Origin: Terrisporobacter petrolearius
GTDB lineage: Bacteria > Bacillota > Clostridia > Peptostreptococcales > Peptostreptococcaceae
Length of the DNA: 64,000 nucleotides
Assembly: GCF_032598785.1 (NCBI RefSeq)
Contig: NZ_CP102984.1
Reading direction: 5' to 3' (one strand)
The notes beneath the pieces are model-generated. The model worked only from the letters and a program-made list of their open reading frames with translations, was not told the origin of the DNA and did not search any database. The translations under genes were made by a program, and so were the position numbers. Positions within the stretch are counted from its first letter, which is position 1. Each line of letters begins with the position of its first letter. Below, piece by piece: positions 50,020-57,735 of this stretch.

Positions 50020-50925
50020 ATGGCGAAAAAATATCTTATTGCCCTTGATGATGGACATGGAATGGAAACAGCAGGCAAAAGAACGCCACCATTGAAAGAA
50101 GATTTATATATTGATGGTAAACTAGTAAGAAAAAAAGGTGAAGTAATTAAAGAAAATGAATTTAACAGAGCTGTAGTAAAATATTTAGAGAAAGCATTAA
50201 AAAGATGTGGTTTTGATGTTCTATTAGTTGCTCCAACTGATGTGGATACATCATTACAAACAAGAGTCAGCCGTGCAAATGCAGCTAATGCTGATGCATA
50301 TGTAAGTAAGCATTATAATTCACTGGGAGAAAAGTGGCAAACTAAGGCTAAAGGAGTAGTAACAATAATTCATTACATTTCACAAGCTAAAACAAAAGTA
50401 CTGGCAAAAAATGTACAAGACGAATTATGGAAATTGCATAAAGGTCATGATTGCATAAATTATGGAGTAAGAACTGATATGGATATTTCAGGATTTAGTC
50501 TTTATGTTCTTAAAAATACAAAAATGCCTGCAATTTTAACTGAATCAGGATTTATGGATAATATGACAGAAGCTGTGTGTATGTTAGACCCAGAATTTCA
50601 AAAAAATGATGCAGAGGCAACTTGTAAAGGTATATGTAAAACTTTTGATATAAAATATGTAGAGCCAGAAGAAGAATTTGTTTGTACAGAAAAAGATGTG
50701 GAAGTTTCTACAGATGTAAAATATGTAAAAGTTATTGTTGATAAGTTGAACGTTAGAAATTGTCCATCATGGGATGATGGAGCAGTAGCTGGCACTGTAA
50801 AAAAAGGTGAAGTTTTTACAGTAATGAAAAAAGTTAAAGTAGACGGTTATTATATGTATAAGCTAAAATCAGGCCTATATATAACTGCTAGCAGCACATA
50901 TGTAAAAAGCATGACTTCTTTATAA
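50020..50925 (+). CDS. N-acetylmuramoyl-L-alanine amidase, endolysin-like
   Basis: 301 residues from ATG 50020, with AAGGAGGTG upstream. The Amidase_3 catalytic domain (about 5-215) supplies the zinc ligands His13 (DDGHG), Glu47 (KENEFN) and His98 (SKHYN) and the catalytic Glu175 (LTESGF). A C-terminal SH3b-type domain (about 228-300: VIVDKLNVRNCPSW) should bind cell wall. There is no signal peptide, as in phage endolysins or lysins released by lysis or holin. No other phage gene is nearby, so it may be a domesticated lysin or a sporulation mother-cell enzyme. Confidence 0.9.
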   Translation: MAKKYLIALDDGHGMETAGKRTPPLKEDLYIDGKLVRKKGEVIKENEFNRAVVKYLEKALKRCGFDVLLVAPTDVDTSLQTRVSRANAANADAYVSKHYNSLGEKWQTKAKGVVTIIHYISQAKTKVLAKNVQDELWKLHKGHDCINYGVRTDMDISGFSLYVLKNTKMPAILTESGFMDNMTEAVCMLDPEFQKNDAEATCKGICKTFDIKYVEPEEEFVCTEKDVEVSTDVKYVKVIVDKLNVRNCPSWDDGAVAGTVKKGEVFTVMKKVKVDGYYMYKLKSGLYITASSTYVKSMTSL

Positions 50926-50944
50926 AAAGTTTTAATAGAATAAT

Positions 50945-50980
50945 AATCCTTCCTCATTATAAAAGAGGAGGGATTTTTTA
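50945..50980 (+). terminator. Intrinsic terminator of the amidase gene
   Basis: AATCCTTCCTC (50945-50955) pairs with GAGGAGGGATT (50965-50975), then TTTT. Confidence 0.85.
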
Positions 50981-51057
50981 CATTTTTTTGAAATATTAAA
51001 GTATAATTATTGGTGGTAAGAAAATATAACAAAAATTATGCATGGGAGGACTATAAA

Positions 51058-51897
51058 GTGAAGAAAATTATATTTATTATTTTATGTATAGTAATTAGTA
51101 CAACAGGGTGTAGTAAGAAGCCAGATACAAAAGAGGAGAGTATAAAAGAAAATAATATTCAAGCAGATACATCCAAAGTTGAAAAAAAGAAAAATGAAGA
51201 GGATAAGATAAACAATATTATTAAGACTTATGAAAATGTAGAGCCAAAAGAATGGGGTGAACATTTGAAAGGAGTAGTAAGTCATGTAGATGATAAAAAT
51301 AAAGAAATAGCTTTAACACTAGATGCTTGTGGTGGAAAACAGGGAAGCAAATACGACAAAGAATTAATAGATTTTTTAGATAAAGAAAATATTCCTGCCA
51401 CATTATTTATAAATTATAGATGGATAGAAGCTAACAAAGATATTTTTATGAATTTATCTAAAAATAATAATTTTGAAATTGAGAATCACGGATATAGTCA
51501 TAAACCTTTATCAGTTAATAAAAGATCTGTTTATAATATAGAAGGAACATCAGATGTAAATGACGTTATAAAAGAAATAAAATTAAATGATGATGCAATA
51601 TATAAATTAACAGGTAAAAAACCTAAATACTTTAGATCTGGTACGGCTTATTATGATGATGTTGCTATAAAAATTGCAGATGAAGTTGGATACAAAATAG
51701 CTGGATTTAGCATAAATGGCGATGGTGGAGCAACTTTTTCCGAGGAAGATGTAATAAATGAAGTTAGCAAAGTAAAGGCTGGAGACATTATAATTTCTCA
51801 TTTTAATCAACCAAATGGAAATACATACGAAGGTTTAAAAGAAGCTCTTATAATATTGAGAGAAGAAGGATATAAATTTGTAAAACTAGATGAATAA
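51058..51897 (+). CDS. Polysaccharide deacetylase-family lipoprotein
   Basis: About 279 residues from GTG 51058, with GGGAGGA 7 nt upstream. The signal MKKIIFIILCIVISTTGCSK has the lipobox TTGC (Cys18). A charged linker precedes a CE4/NodB-like domain (about 80-279). The first motif is ALTLDACGG instead of TFDDG, so one Asp is replaced by Ala. The His pair is present in ENHGYSHKP (H-x3-H), followed by YFRSGTAYYDD and ISHFNQPNGNTYEGLK. The family deacetylates peptidoglycan or other glycans at the cell surface. The altered first motif also occurs in other clostridial members and need not abolish activity. Confidence 0.88.
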   Translation: MKKIIFIILCIVISTTGCSKKPDTKEESIKENNIQADTSKVEKKKNEEDKINNIIKTYENVEPKEWGEHLKGVVSHVDDKNKEIALTLDACGGKQGSKYDKELIDFLDKENIPATLFINYRWIEANKDIFMNLSKNNNFEIENHGYSHKPLSVNKRSVYNIEGTSDVNDVIKEIKLNDDAIYKLTGKKPKYFRSGTAYYDDVAIKIADEVGYKIAGFSINGDGGATFSEEDVINEVSKVKAGDIIISHFNQPNGNTYEGLKEALIILREEGYKFVKLDE

Positions 51898-52004
51898 ATA
51901 AAAATATTAAATCCTATGTTTCATAATATTGAAAGTTGTAAAATAAATAATTATTTACTTATATTTAGCACATAATAAGAATGAAAAAATGTAGGAGGTA
52001 TTAT

Positions 52005-52322
52005 ATGAAAAGTACTAGTGTAACTTGTAAAGCCACTAATTGTGTTCATAATAAAAGCTGTGATTGTATGGCAGGTGTAATAAACGTAAAAGGTCTTAGT
52101 GCCAAAACTGTTCAAGAAACTAATTGTAATACTTTTGTAGAAGAAGGTGGACATGCTCACGACAATTTATCCAGCCTTTATGACAATAAAAAAACTGTAC
52201 CAGAAACAATTAGATGCAGTGCAAGTAACTGTGCATATAATGAAAATGGAAACTGCTATGCACAAGATGTTCAAATAATGGCAGCAAATGCAGCTTGCGG
52301 TACATTTGAATGTAGATCATAA
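52005..52322 (+). CDS. Protein with two DUF1540 domains
   Basis: 105 residues from ATG 52005, with AGGAGG 6 nt upstream. Two copies of the small cysteine-rich DUF1540 domain are seen: VTCKATNCVHNKSCDCMAGV with NCNTF (about 6-50), and IRCSASNCAYNENGNCYAQD with CGTFECRS (about 68-105). Four cysteines per repeat suggest metal binding. DUF1540 proteins are common in spore-forming Clostridia and have no assigned function. It ends in a strong terminator. Confidence 0.9.
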   Translation: MKSTSVTCKATNCVHNKSCDCMAGVINVKGLSAKTVQETNCNTFVEEGGHAHDNLSSLYDNKKTVPETIRCSASNCAYNENGNCYAQDVQIMAANAACGTFECRS

Positions 52323-52331
52323 AGAGATAAG

Positions 52332-52367
52332 AAAGAACTCTGAATATATTTAGAGTTCTTTTTTGTA
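52332..52367 (+). terminator. Intrinsic terminator of the DUF1540 gene
   Basis: AAAGAACTCT (52332-52341), loop, AGAGTTCTTT (52352-52361), then TTTT. Confidence 0.85.
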
Positions 52368-52460
52368 GTATAAATTTAAAAAAGAGTCAATGAATTTTAC
52401 TTGTATATTCTTCATATTAATTCCCCTTATCTCACTATGAAACTTAGTATATAAATTATA

Positions 52461-53114
52461 TTAACTACTTAAATGTTCACAAGGAATATAGTATTTTTTA
52501 CAATAATCTTCTGCAATGGAATTTTTGTAACAGCGAATAGTAAGTTTAGGACAAAGATTAAAAGCTCTAGGATGAATATTAGTAACATTTTCTGGAATCA
52601 CTATTTGATTTAAATTTTTACAATTTACAAAAGAATTTTCACCTATATATTCCACGCTTGTGGGAATTATTACGTATTTTATAAATTTATTATTGAAAAA
52701 AGCATGGGTATTTATATTTTGTACATCTTGAGGTATAAAATAAGTAGATGTTTGTTTTGAAGGAGGATAACATATGATTGTGTTCATGTCACTGGAGAAA
52801 AGCACACCTAGTTTAGAACAGTAGTTACTATTTCCTTCTTCTACTTTTATACTTGCTAAGTTGGAACAATTAAGAAAACATTTGTCTTCAACTAAAATAA
52901 TATCTTCATTCACTAAAAATTCTTTTATATTTTTATCTTTAAAGGAGTCCTTGCTTAATATGGAAAAAGAATCTAAATCATCTTTATAATAAGAATCGGA
53001 TGATTTTTTAGAAGTGGTTTTATTATGTTTTCCTTTGTCATTATTCTTATAAAAAATGTAAAAAACAAAAATAATAAGCAGAATAGCTACTATAACCCCG
53101 ATTTTAAAGATCAT
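52461..53114 (-). CDS. Membrane-anchored BspA-type leucine-rich repeat protein
   Basis: 217 residues. One N-terminal membrane helix (about 4-22, IGVIVAILLIIFVFYIFYKN) is followed by a Lys/Ser-rich linker and LRR_5 (BspA-type) repeats from about 55: LVEDKCFLNCSNLASIKVEE, INTHAFFNNKFIKYVIIPTS, IGENSFVNCKNLNQIVIPEN, IHPRAFNLCPKL. A cysteine ends most repeats. It is the distal gene of a two-gene unit with the J-domain protein (20 nt gap), divergent from grpE-dnaK-like genes. It may recruit the chaperones to the membrane or be their client; that is inference from position. Confidence 0.85.
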   Translation of the reverse strand: MIFKIGVIVAILLIIFVFYIFYKNNDKGKHNKTTSKKSSDSYYKDDLDSFSILSKDSFKDKNIKEFLVNEDIILVEDKCFLNCSNLASIKVEEGNSNYCSKLGVLFSSDMNTIICYPPSKQTSTYFIPQDVQNINTHAFFNNKFIKYVIIPTSVEYIGENSFVNCKNLNQIVIPENVTNIHPRAFNLCPKLTIRCYKNSIAEDYCKKYYIPCEHLSS

Positions 53115-53134
53115 ATTTATAACCCCCTTAAAAA

Positions 53135-53830
53135 TTAAAAAATATCCCTCAGTCTATCATAAGCTAAATTTATTTTTTTATATGTATCTTCTAATTCTTT
53201 TCTAACCTCTGCTGGCATTTCTTCTTTGTTGTATTTGTCAGGATGATAACTTTTAGTTAGATATGCATATTGTTTTTTTAAGTCTTCTTTTGTGCAATTT
53301 TTACTTAGACCAAGTATTTTATAACATTCATCCAAGTCATCTGTATTTTCATCTTCTTGAATTTTTTTGTTTTTTTCATTTAATACTTTGTCGTATATTT
53401 GGTCACAAGAATTAGCATCTAAGTTAAATACATTTATAAAATCACTTATTATCTCAGTTTGAGAGTTGTTTAATGCTTCATTGTCTATTAAACATAAAGT
53501 TATAAGATGAGAAAGAATTTTAAAATCAAGATTTTTCTTATCTAGAAGTTTGCCTATGGAGTTTTTTAGAGAAATAATTGTTTCTTTGTTATAGTTATGA
53601 AACCTTCCATAATCGTATTGTGCAAATAGCCAAATTTCCTCGCTACTGTTCATGTCAAAAGATTCAAAATAATCTAGTATATAATCTCTTTCTTTCTGGG
53701 ATATTTCTTCGTCTGCCTTAGCGCAGTAAATAAATAGCCTCATTAAATAATCAGCTGTGGCATTTTCCACATTTTCTTCTAAATTTTCATCTATATAACC
53801 TTTTAATAATAAATCTTCCATAAGAGTCAT
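53135..53830 (-). CDS. J-domain protein with TerB-like domain (DjlA-like without membrane anchor)
   Basis: 231 residues. The first 150 form an all-helical TerB-like region (YLMRLFIYCAKADEEISQKE; LSHLITLCLIDNEALNNSQT). The C-terminal J domain (about 168-231) has YKILGLSKNCTKEDLKKQYA and the essential HPD at 196-198 (SYHPDKYN), so it can stimulate an Hsp70. TerB plus J is the arrangement of DjlA, but there is no membrane helix. AAGGAGG precedes the ATG at 53830. It is divergent from GrpE- and DnaK-like genes: the three chaperone parts lie within 3.3 kb. Confidence 0.9.
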   Translation of the reverse strand: MTLMEDLLLKGYIDENLEENVENATADYLMRLFIYCAKADEEISQKERDYILDYFESFDMNSSEEIWLFAQYDYGRFHNYNKETIISLKNSIGKLLDKKNLDFKILSHLITLCLIDNEALNNSQTEIISDFINVFNLDANSCDQIYDKVLNEKNKKIQEDENTDDLDECYKILGLSKNCTKEDLKKQYAYLTKSYHPDKYNKEEMPAEVRKELEDTYKKINLAYDRLRDIF

Positions 53831-53952
53831 AATAAAACCTCCTTAAATTTTAATATTTCTCAATTAATTAGAGTATATATAAAATAATTTTCAGTATCAA
53901 TCATATATATTAAATAAGTTAATAAGTATGAAAATTTTATAAGGAGGAGTAG

Positions 53953-54477
53953 ATGTTGAGTGAGGGTGAGGATGTAAAGAAAGAGTGTAATATAAAAGAT
54001 TTGACTGAAGTTATTATGAATATGAAAAGTGATTTAAGAATAATAAATAAAAATAGCAAAAAAAGCATAATGTCTATTGAATCCTTAAAAGAGGATCTAA
54101 ATAAGAACAATAAGGAAAATTTTAAACTAAAAAAAGAAATTGAAGAAAGAAAAAGTAATGAGATAAAAATTTATAGGAAAATAATTTTAATCTTAGACCA
54201 AATAGATAGTTTTCAAAAGATTATAGCAGATTTAGATAATAAGGAGTTTTCATATAACTTGGATATAATGAAAAAAATTATTAGTAAAGAAATGAGTGAA
54301 ATCAACTTGGTTGAAATTAAATCCATGGGAGAGTTTTTTAATCCAGAATTACATAAATGTGTTGCAGTGGAAGAGGATATTTTGAAGGAGAGCAAGGAGA
54401 TTATTGGAGTGATTAAAAAAGGATATATGCTTAGAGGGAAGGTCATAAGACCTGCTTCAGTAATTATAGCCAGGTAG
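53953..54477 (+). CDS. GrpE-like nucleotide exchange factor (accessory)
   Basis: 174 residues. A long N-terminal coiled coil (about 15-90, SIMSIESLKEDLNKNNKENF) leads into the GrpE beta-wing: EFFNPELHKCVAVEEDI and EIIGVIKKGYMLRGKVIRPA, which match the family's NPxxHxAV and GYxLxxRVLRPAxV consensus. It lacks the usual LRxxAEF-type stretch of housekeeping GrpE, so it is probably the dedicated exchange factor of the adjacent HscC-like Hsp70. AAGGAGGAG precedes the start. A palindromic repeat separates it from that gene. Confidence 0.9.
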   Translation: MLSEGEDVKKECNIKDLTEVIMNMKSDLRIINKNSKKSIMSIESLKEDLNKNNKENFKLKKEIEERKSNEIKIYRKIILILDQIDSFQKIIADLDNKEFSYNLDIMKKIISKEMSEINLVEIKSMGEFFNPELHKCVAVEEDILKESKEIIGVIKKGYMLRGKVIRPASVIIAR

Positions 54478-54485
54478 GTCCATGG

Positions 54486-54600
54486 CACAGCGATATATCT
54501 TTGCTATTGCTACAGATATATCCGTTGCTTAAAAATCGCTACGCTCATGGCGCCAACGATATGTATTCACTACCGCTTCATACATATCCGTTGCTTAAAA
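54486..54600. repeat. Two related palindromic repeat units between grpE-like and dnaK-like genes
   Basis: Unit 1 (about 54488-54535) and unit 2 (about 54553-54600) share the ending ATATCCGTTGCTTAAAA. Each folds on itself: GATATATCT/AGATATATC in unit 1 and CGATATGTAT/ATACATATCCG in unit 2. The base composition, with CGCTACGCTCATGGCGCC between them, is GC-richer than the surroundings. They look like a REP-like intergenic element and may also form RNA hairpins that separate expression of the two genes. Confidence 0.75.
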
Positions 54601-54623
54601 TGATATGATAAGGAGAAGATAAG

Positions 54624-56381
54624 ATGGGAAAGATAATTGGAATTGACTTGGGGACAACTACTTCGGAAATAGCTTACATAGAAAATTATGAACCGAAAAT
54701 TATTCCAGACTGTTTTGGAAATAGAATTGTTCCGTCAGTTGTTGGAAAGAAAGAAGATAATACTGTTATTGTGGGACAGGTGGCTTATAATCAGCTAATA
54801 CCATCCCCTGAGAGAACAGTGGCAGAAGTAAAAAGACTTATGGGATCAGACACTAAAATTACTATGGGAGAAAAGGAATATATGCCCCATGAAATATCTA
54901 GTTTTATTTTAAAAGAGTTAAAAAAATATGCAGAAGATTATTTGGGAGAAGAAGTGGAAGAAGCTGTTATAACTGTACCTGCTAATTTTAATAACTCTCA
55001 AAGAAAGGTAACAAAACTTGCAGGAGAAATGGCAGGCCTTAAGGTAGAAAGAATTATAAATGAACCAACAGCAGCAGCCATGGCTTATGGTATTAATAAT
55101 GCAGACAAAGAAGAAAAGATCCTTGTTTACGACCTTGGTGGAGGAACTTTTGACGTATCTATTTTAGAAATGTTTGAAGGTATCTTAGACGTTAAATCAA
55201 GTAGAGGTAATGATAGACTTGGTGGAAAAGATTTTGATAGTAGAATAGAAAAATACATAGAAAAGGAATTTGAAAGAATTTATAATCAAAACTTATATAA
55301 AAACCTAGATGTTCAAAATAAGTTAAGTATAAAGTTAAGAGTAAAAGAAGCTGCAATAAATGCAAAAAAAGAATTATCAAATCAGCTATCAACTACAATA
55401 AACATACCTTTTATAACTGTTATTGATAATAAACCTGTATCTCTAAGTATAGAATTGAAAAGAGACAAATTCAATGAGTTAACAAGAGATTTAGTTGAAA
55501 GAACTACACAAAAAATTGATGAAGCTTTAAAAGCTGCCAACTTAAAGGCAAAAGATATTGATACAGTTCTTTTAGTTGGTGGGTCTAGCAGAATACCTGC
55601 TGTAAAAGAGTTAGTGGAAAGTAAGTTTAAGGGTAAAATTATATCAGGAATAAATCCAGATGAAGCTGTAGCTATGGGAGCTGCAATTCAAGCAGGCATA
55701 AAAAGTAATCAAATTACTAGTGAAGAAAATCTTATAATAGCTGATAAATGTAGTCATAATCTGGGAACAAGCATAATAAAAATAGGGGACGGGAAAGTAA
55801 TTAATGGAGCTTTTGATTGTATAATTCCAATAGACAGTAGCATTCCTTGTTCTAAGAAGAAATTATACTATACTGCAGTAGATAACCAGGAAGAGGTAAG
55901 AGTAGAAGTTTATGAAGGAAACGAAGAGCTGGCAGAAGATAATACGAAGATAGGTGACTTCTTACTAAAAGGAGTTCCAAAGGCTAGAGCAGGGGAGGAG
56001 AGTATAGAAGTTCAATTTGATTATGATTTAAATGGAATACTAGAAGTGAAGGCTACTATAATGAGCACAGGTACTTCAATTAATAAAATTATAGACAATT
56101 TTAAATTAATTAAGTTGCCACAAGATGCATTGGTAGATGAAAATTTATATGAAAGATTTAAAGTAGATGAATGGCAAGAATATGATTTGGCACCAGGAGT
56201 TAAAAGTATAGTTGAGTTGGCAGAAAATAAAATTAAAAGTTCTAAAATGGATAAAGATGATTTTAAATATAGAAAAATAGAAAAACTGTTGGAAGAGTTA
56301 AAGTTGGCAGTAATTCATGATAATGAAGAACTGGTGGAAAAGTATGATGAGGAGTTAACTGATATATTATTTGAAGAATAA
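54624..56381 (+). CDS. Hsp70-family chaperone (HscC/DnaK-like)
   Basis: 585 residues, shorter than DnaK (about 610-640) and like HscC. The ATPase domain (1-365) has GIDLGTTTSEIAYIENYEPK, the AVITVPANFNNSQRKVT loop, INEPTAAAMAYGI, LVYDLGGGTFDVSILEM and LVGGSSRIPAVKELV. The substrate domain (about 370-505) has the NLGTSIIKIGDGKVING region where DnaK has the conserved DVTPLSLG. The helical lid is short. GAAGGAGAAG-type RBS lies before ATG 54624. With its neighbouring GrpE- and J-domain proteins it forms an accessory Hsp70 machine, separate from the housekeeping one, which is not in the window. Confidence 0.92.
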   Translation: MGKIIGIDLGTTTSEIAYIENYEPKIIPDCFGNRIVPSVVGKKEDNTVIVGQVAYNQLIPSPERTVAEVKRLMGSDTKITMGEKEYMPHEISSFILKELKKYAEDYLGEEVEEAVITVPANFNNSQRKVTKLAGEMAGLKVERIINEPTAAAMAYGINNADKEEKILVYDLGGGTFDVSILEMFEGILDVKSSRGNDRLGGKDFDSRIEKYIEKEFERIYNQNLYKNLDVQNKLSIKLRVKEAAINAKKELSNQLSTTINIPFITVIDNKPVSLSIELKRDKFNELTRDLVERTTQKIDEALKAANLKAKDIDTVLLVGGSSRIPAVKELVESKFKGKIISGINPDEAVAMGAAIQAGIKSNQITSEENLIIADKCSHNLGTSIIKIGDGKVINGAFDCIIPIDSSIPCSKKKLYYTAVDNQEEVRVEVYEGNEELAEDNTKIGDFLLKGVPKARAGEESIEVQFDYDLNGILEVKATIMSTGTSINKIIDNFKLIKLPQDALVDENLYERFKVDEWQEYDLAPGVKSIVELAENKIKSSKMDKDDFKYRKIEKLLEELKLAVIHDNEELVEKYDEELTDILFEE

Positions 56382-56395
56382 TAATTAAGTCATCA

Positions 56396-56436
56396 AAGCC
56401 TGATTTTCATATTTTATGGAAGTTAGGTTTTTTATT
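56396..56436 (+). terminator. Intrinsic terminator of the Hsp70 gene
   Basis: AGCCTGATTTTCAT pairs with ATGGAAGTTAGGTT (G-U pairs allowed), followed by a T-run. Confidence 0.65.
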
Positions 56437-56527
56437 TCTATTTTTTGACAAAAAACATTACTATATATTATTATAATATAAGCACAATAATATAAGTAAA
56501 AGAAGTATTGTTAAAAAGGAGAGAGAA

Positions 56528-57703
56528 ATGATTTCAGATTACTTAACTAAAAAATTCATAATAAATCATGAAAACACGGAAGACGAAAAAACTAGAAATG
56601 CCTATGTATATATGGGCAGTATAGTAGGAATTATATGCAATTTAGTATTATCTATTGTTAAAATAAGTGTAGGATTTTTAAGTGGCAGTGTTTCTATTAC
56701 AGCAGATGGTTTTAATAACTTATCAGATATGGCATCTTCTGTAATAACTATGGTAGGTATTAAACTGGCAAACAGACCAGCAGATAAGGAACATCCTTTT
56801 GGTCATGGTAGGATGGAGTATTTATCAGCTTTAGTAGTTGCATTTATGGTTATGCTTGTAGGTGTTCAGTTTATAAAAACATCTGTAGATAGAATCATGA
56901 ATCCTGTGCCTATAACTTTTGAAATAATACCATTTATTTTATTACTTTTATCATTAATAATAAAGTTTTGGCTTAGCAGATTTAATAAATATGTGGGAGA
57001 AAAAATAAATTCATCTGCACTAAAAGCTGCTTCAGTAGATGCTCTTGGAGATGTGTTTACTTCTAGTTGTGTGTTAATATCATTTTTAGCTGCGAAATTT
57101 ACCACATTACCAATAGATGGTTATGTAGGTTTAGTTGTTTCAGTAGCCATACTATATGCAGGTTATTCCTTAGTTAAAGAGACAATAAGCCCACTTCTTG
57201 GTGAAGCACCAGACGAAGAATTGGTAAAAGGAATTAAGCAAGGAGTTTTATATTATGATAATATAATCGGCGTTCATGATTTAATAATCCATAACTATGG
57301 TGTGGGAAAATGTATGGCATCTATTCATGCTGAAATTCCTTCAAATATTGATTTAATAACAATTCATGAGATCATAGATAGTGCGGAGAGGGAAATTTCC
57401 CAAAAGCTAAATATATATTTAGTTATACATATGGATCCAATGTGTATTCATGATGATAAAATAAATGCAGTTAAAGAAAAGGTTCAAAATATACTTTTAA
57501 AATTTGAAGCTGTTAAATCTATGCATGACTTTAGAATTACTGAAGGAGAAAATAAGATAAACCTTATATTCGATGTTGAAGTTGATGCTCACAATATTAA
57601 TACAAAGGATAAGGAAGAAGAACTTAGAAATGACTTAATAGAAGAAATTAAGAAGATGGATCCTTTATACAATTGTGTAATAACTATAGATAAATATTTT
57701 TAA
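56528..57703 (+). CDS. Cation diffusion facilitator (CDF) family metal exporter
   Basis: 391 residues. Six helices (about 28-220) carry the metal-site pairs: SITADGFNNLSDMASS (N/D-x3-D) and AASVDALGDVFTS (D-x3-D), plus KEHPFGHGRMEYLSAL. The cytoplasmic C-terminal domain (about 225-391) is longer than the family's usual 90 residues, apparently with a duplicated ferredoxin-like part (HDLIIHNYGVGKCMASIHAE and later INLIFDVEVDAHNI). It probably exports Zn2+, Mn2+ or Fe2+ in exchange for protons. GAGAGAAATG is at the start, with GGAGAGA as RBS. Confidence 0.92.
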   Translation: MISDYLTKKFIINHENTEDEKTRNAYVYMGSIVGIICNLVLSIVKISVGFLSGSVSITADGFNNLSDMASSVITMVGIKLANRPADKEHPFGHGRMEYLSALVVAFMVMLVGVQFIKTSVDRIMNPVPITFEIIPFILLLLSLIIKFWLSRFNKYVGEKINSSALKAASVDALGDVFTSSCVLISFLAAKFTTLPIDGYVGLVVSVAILYAGYSLVKETISPLLGEAPDEELVKGIKQGVLYYDNIIGVHDLIIHNYGVGKCMASIHAEIPSNIDLITIHEIIDSAEREISQKLNIYLVIHMDPMCIHDDKINAVKEKVQNILLKFEAVKSMHDFRITEGENKINLIFDVEVDAHNINTKDKEEELRNDLIEEIKKMDPLYNCVITIDKYF

Positions 57704-57735
57704 AAAAATTACTGGGAAAACCCAGTAATTTTTTT
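57702..57735. terminator. Bidirectional terminator
   Basis: AAAAAAATTACTGGG (57702-57716), loop AAAA, CCCAGTAATTTTTTT (57721-57735), a perfect 15-bp stem between the CDF gene and the convergent protease. Confidence 0.92.

Noticed and set aside
50020..50925. Prophage
   Set aside because: Only one lysin-like gene is present; there are no capsid, tail, integrase or repressor genes and no attachment-site repeats.
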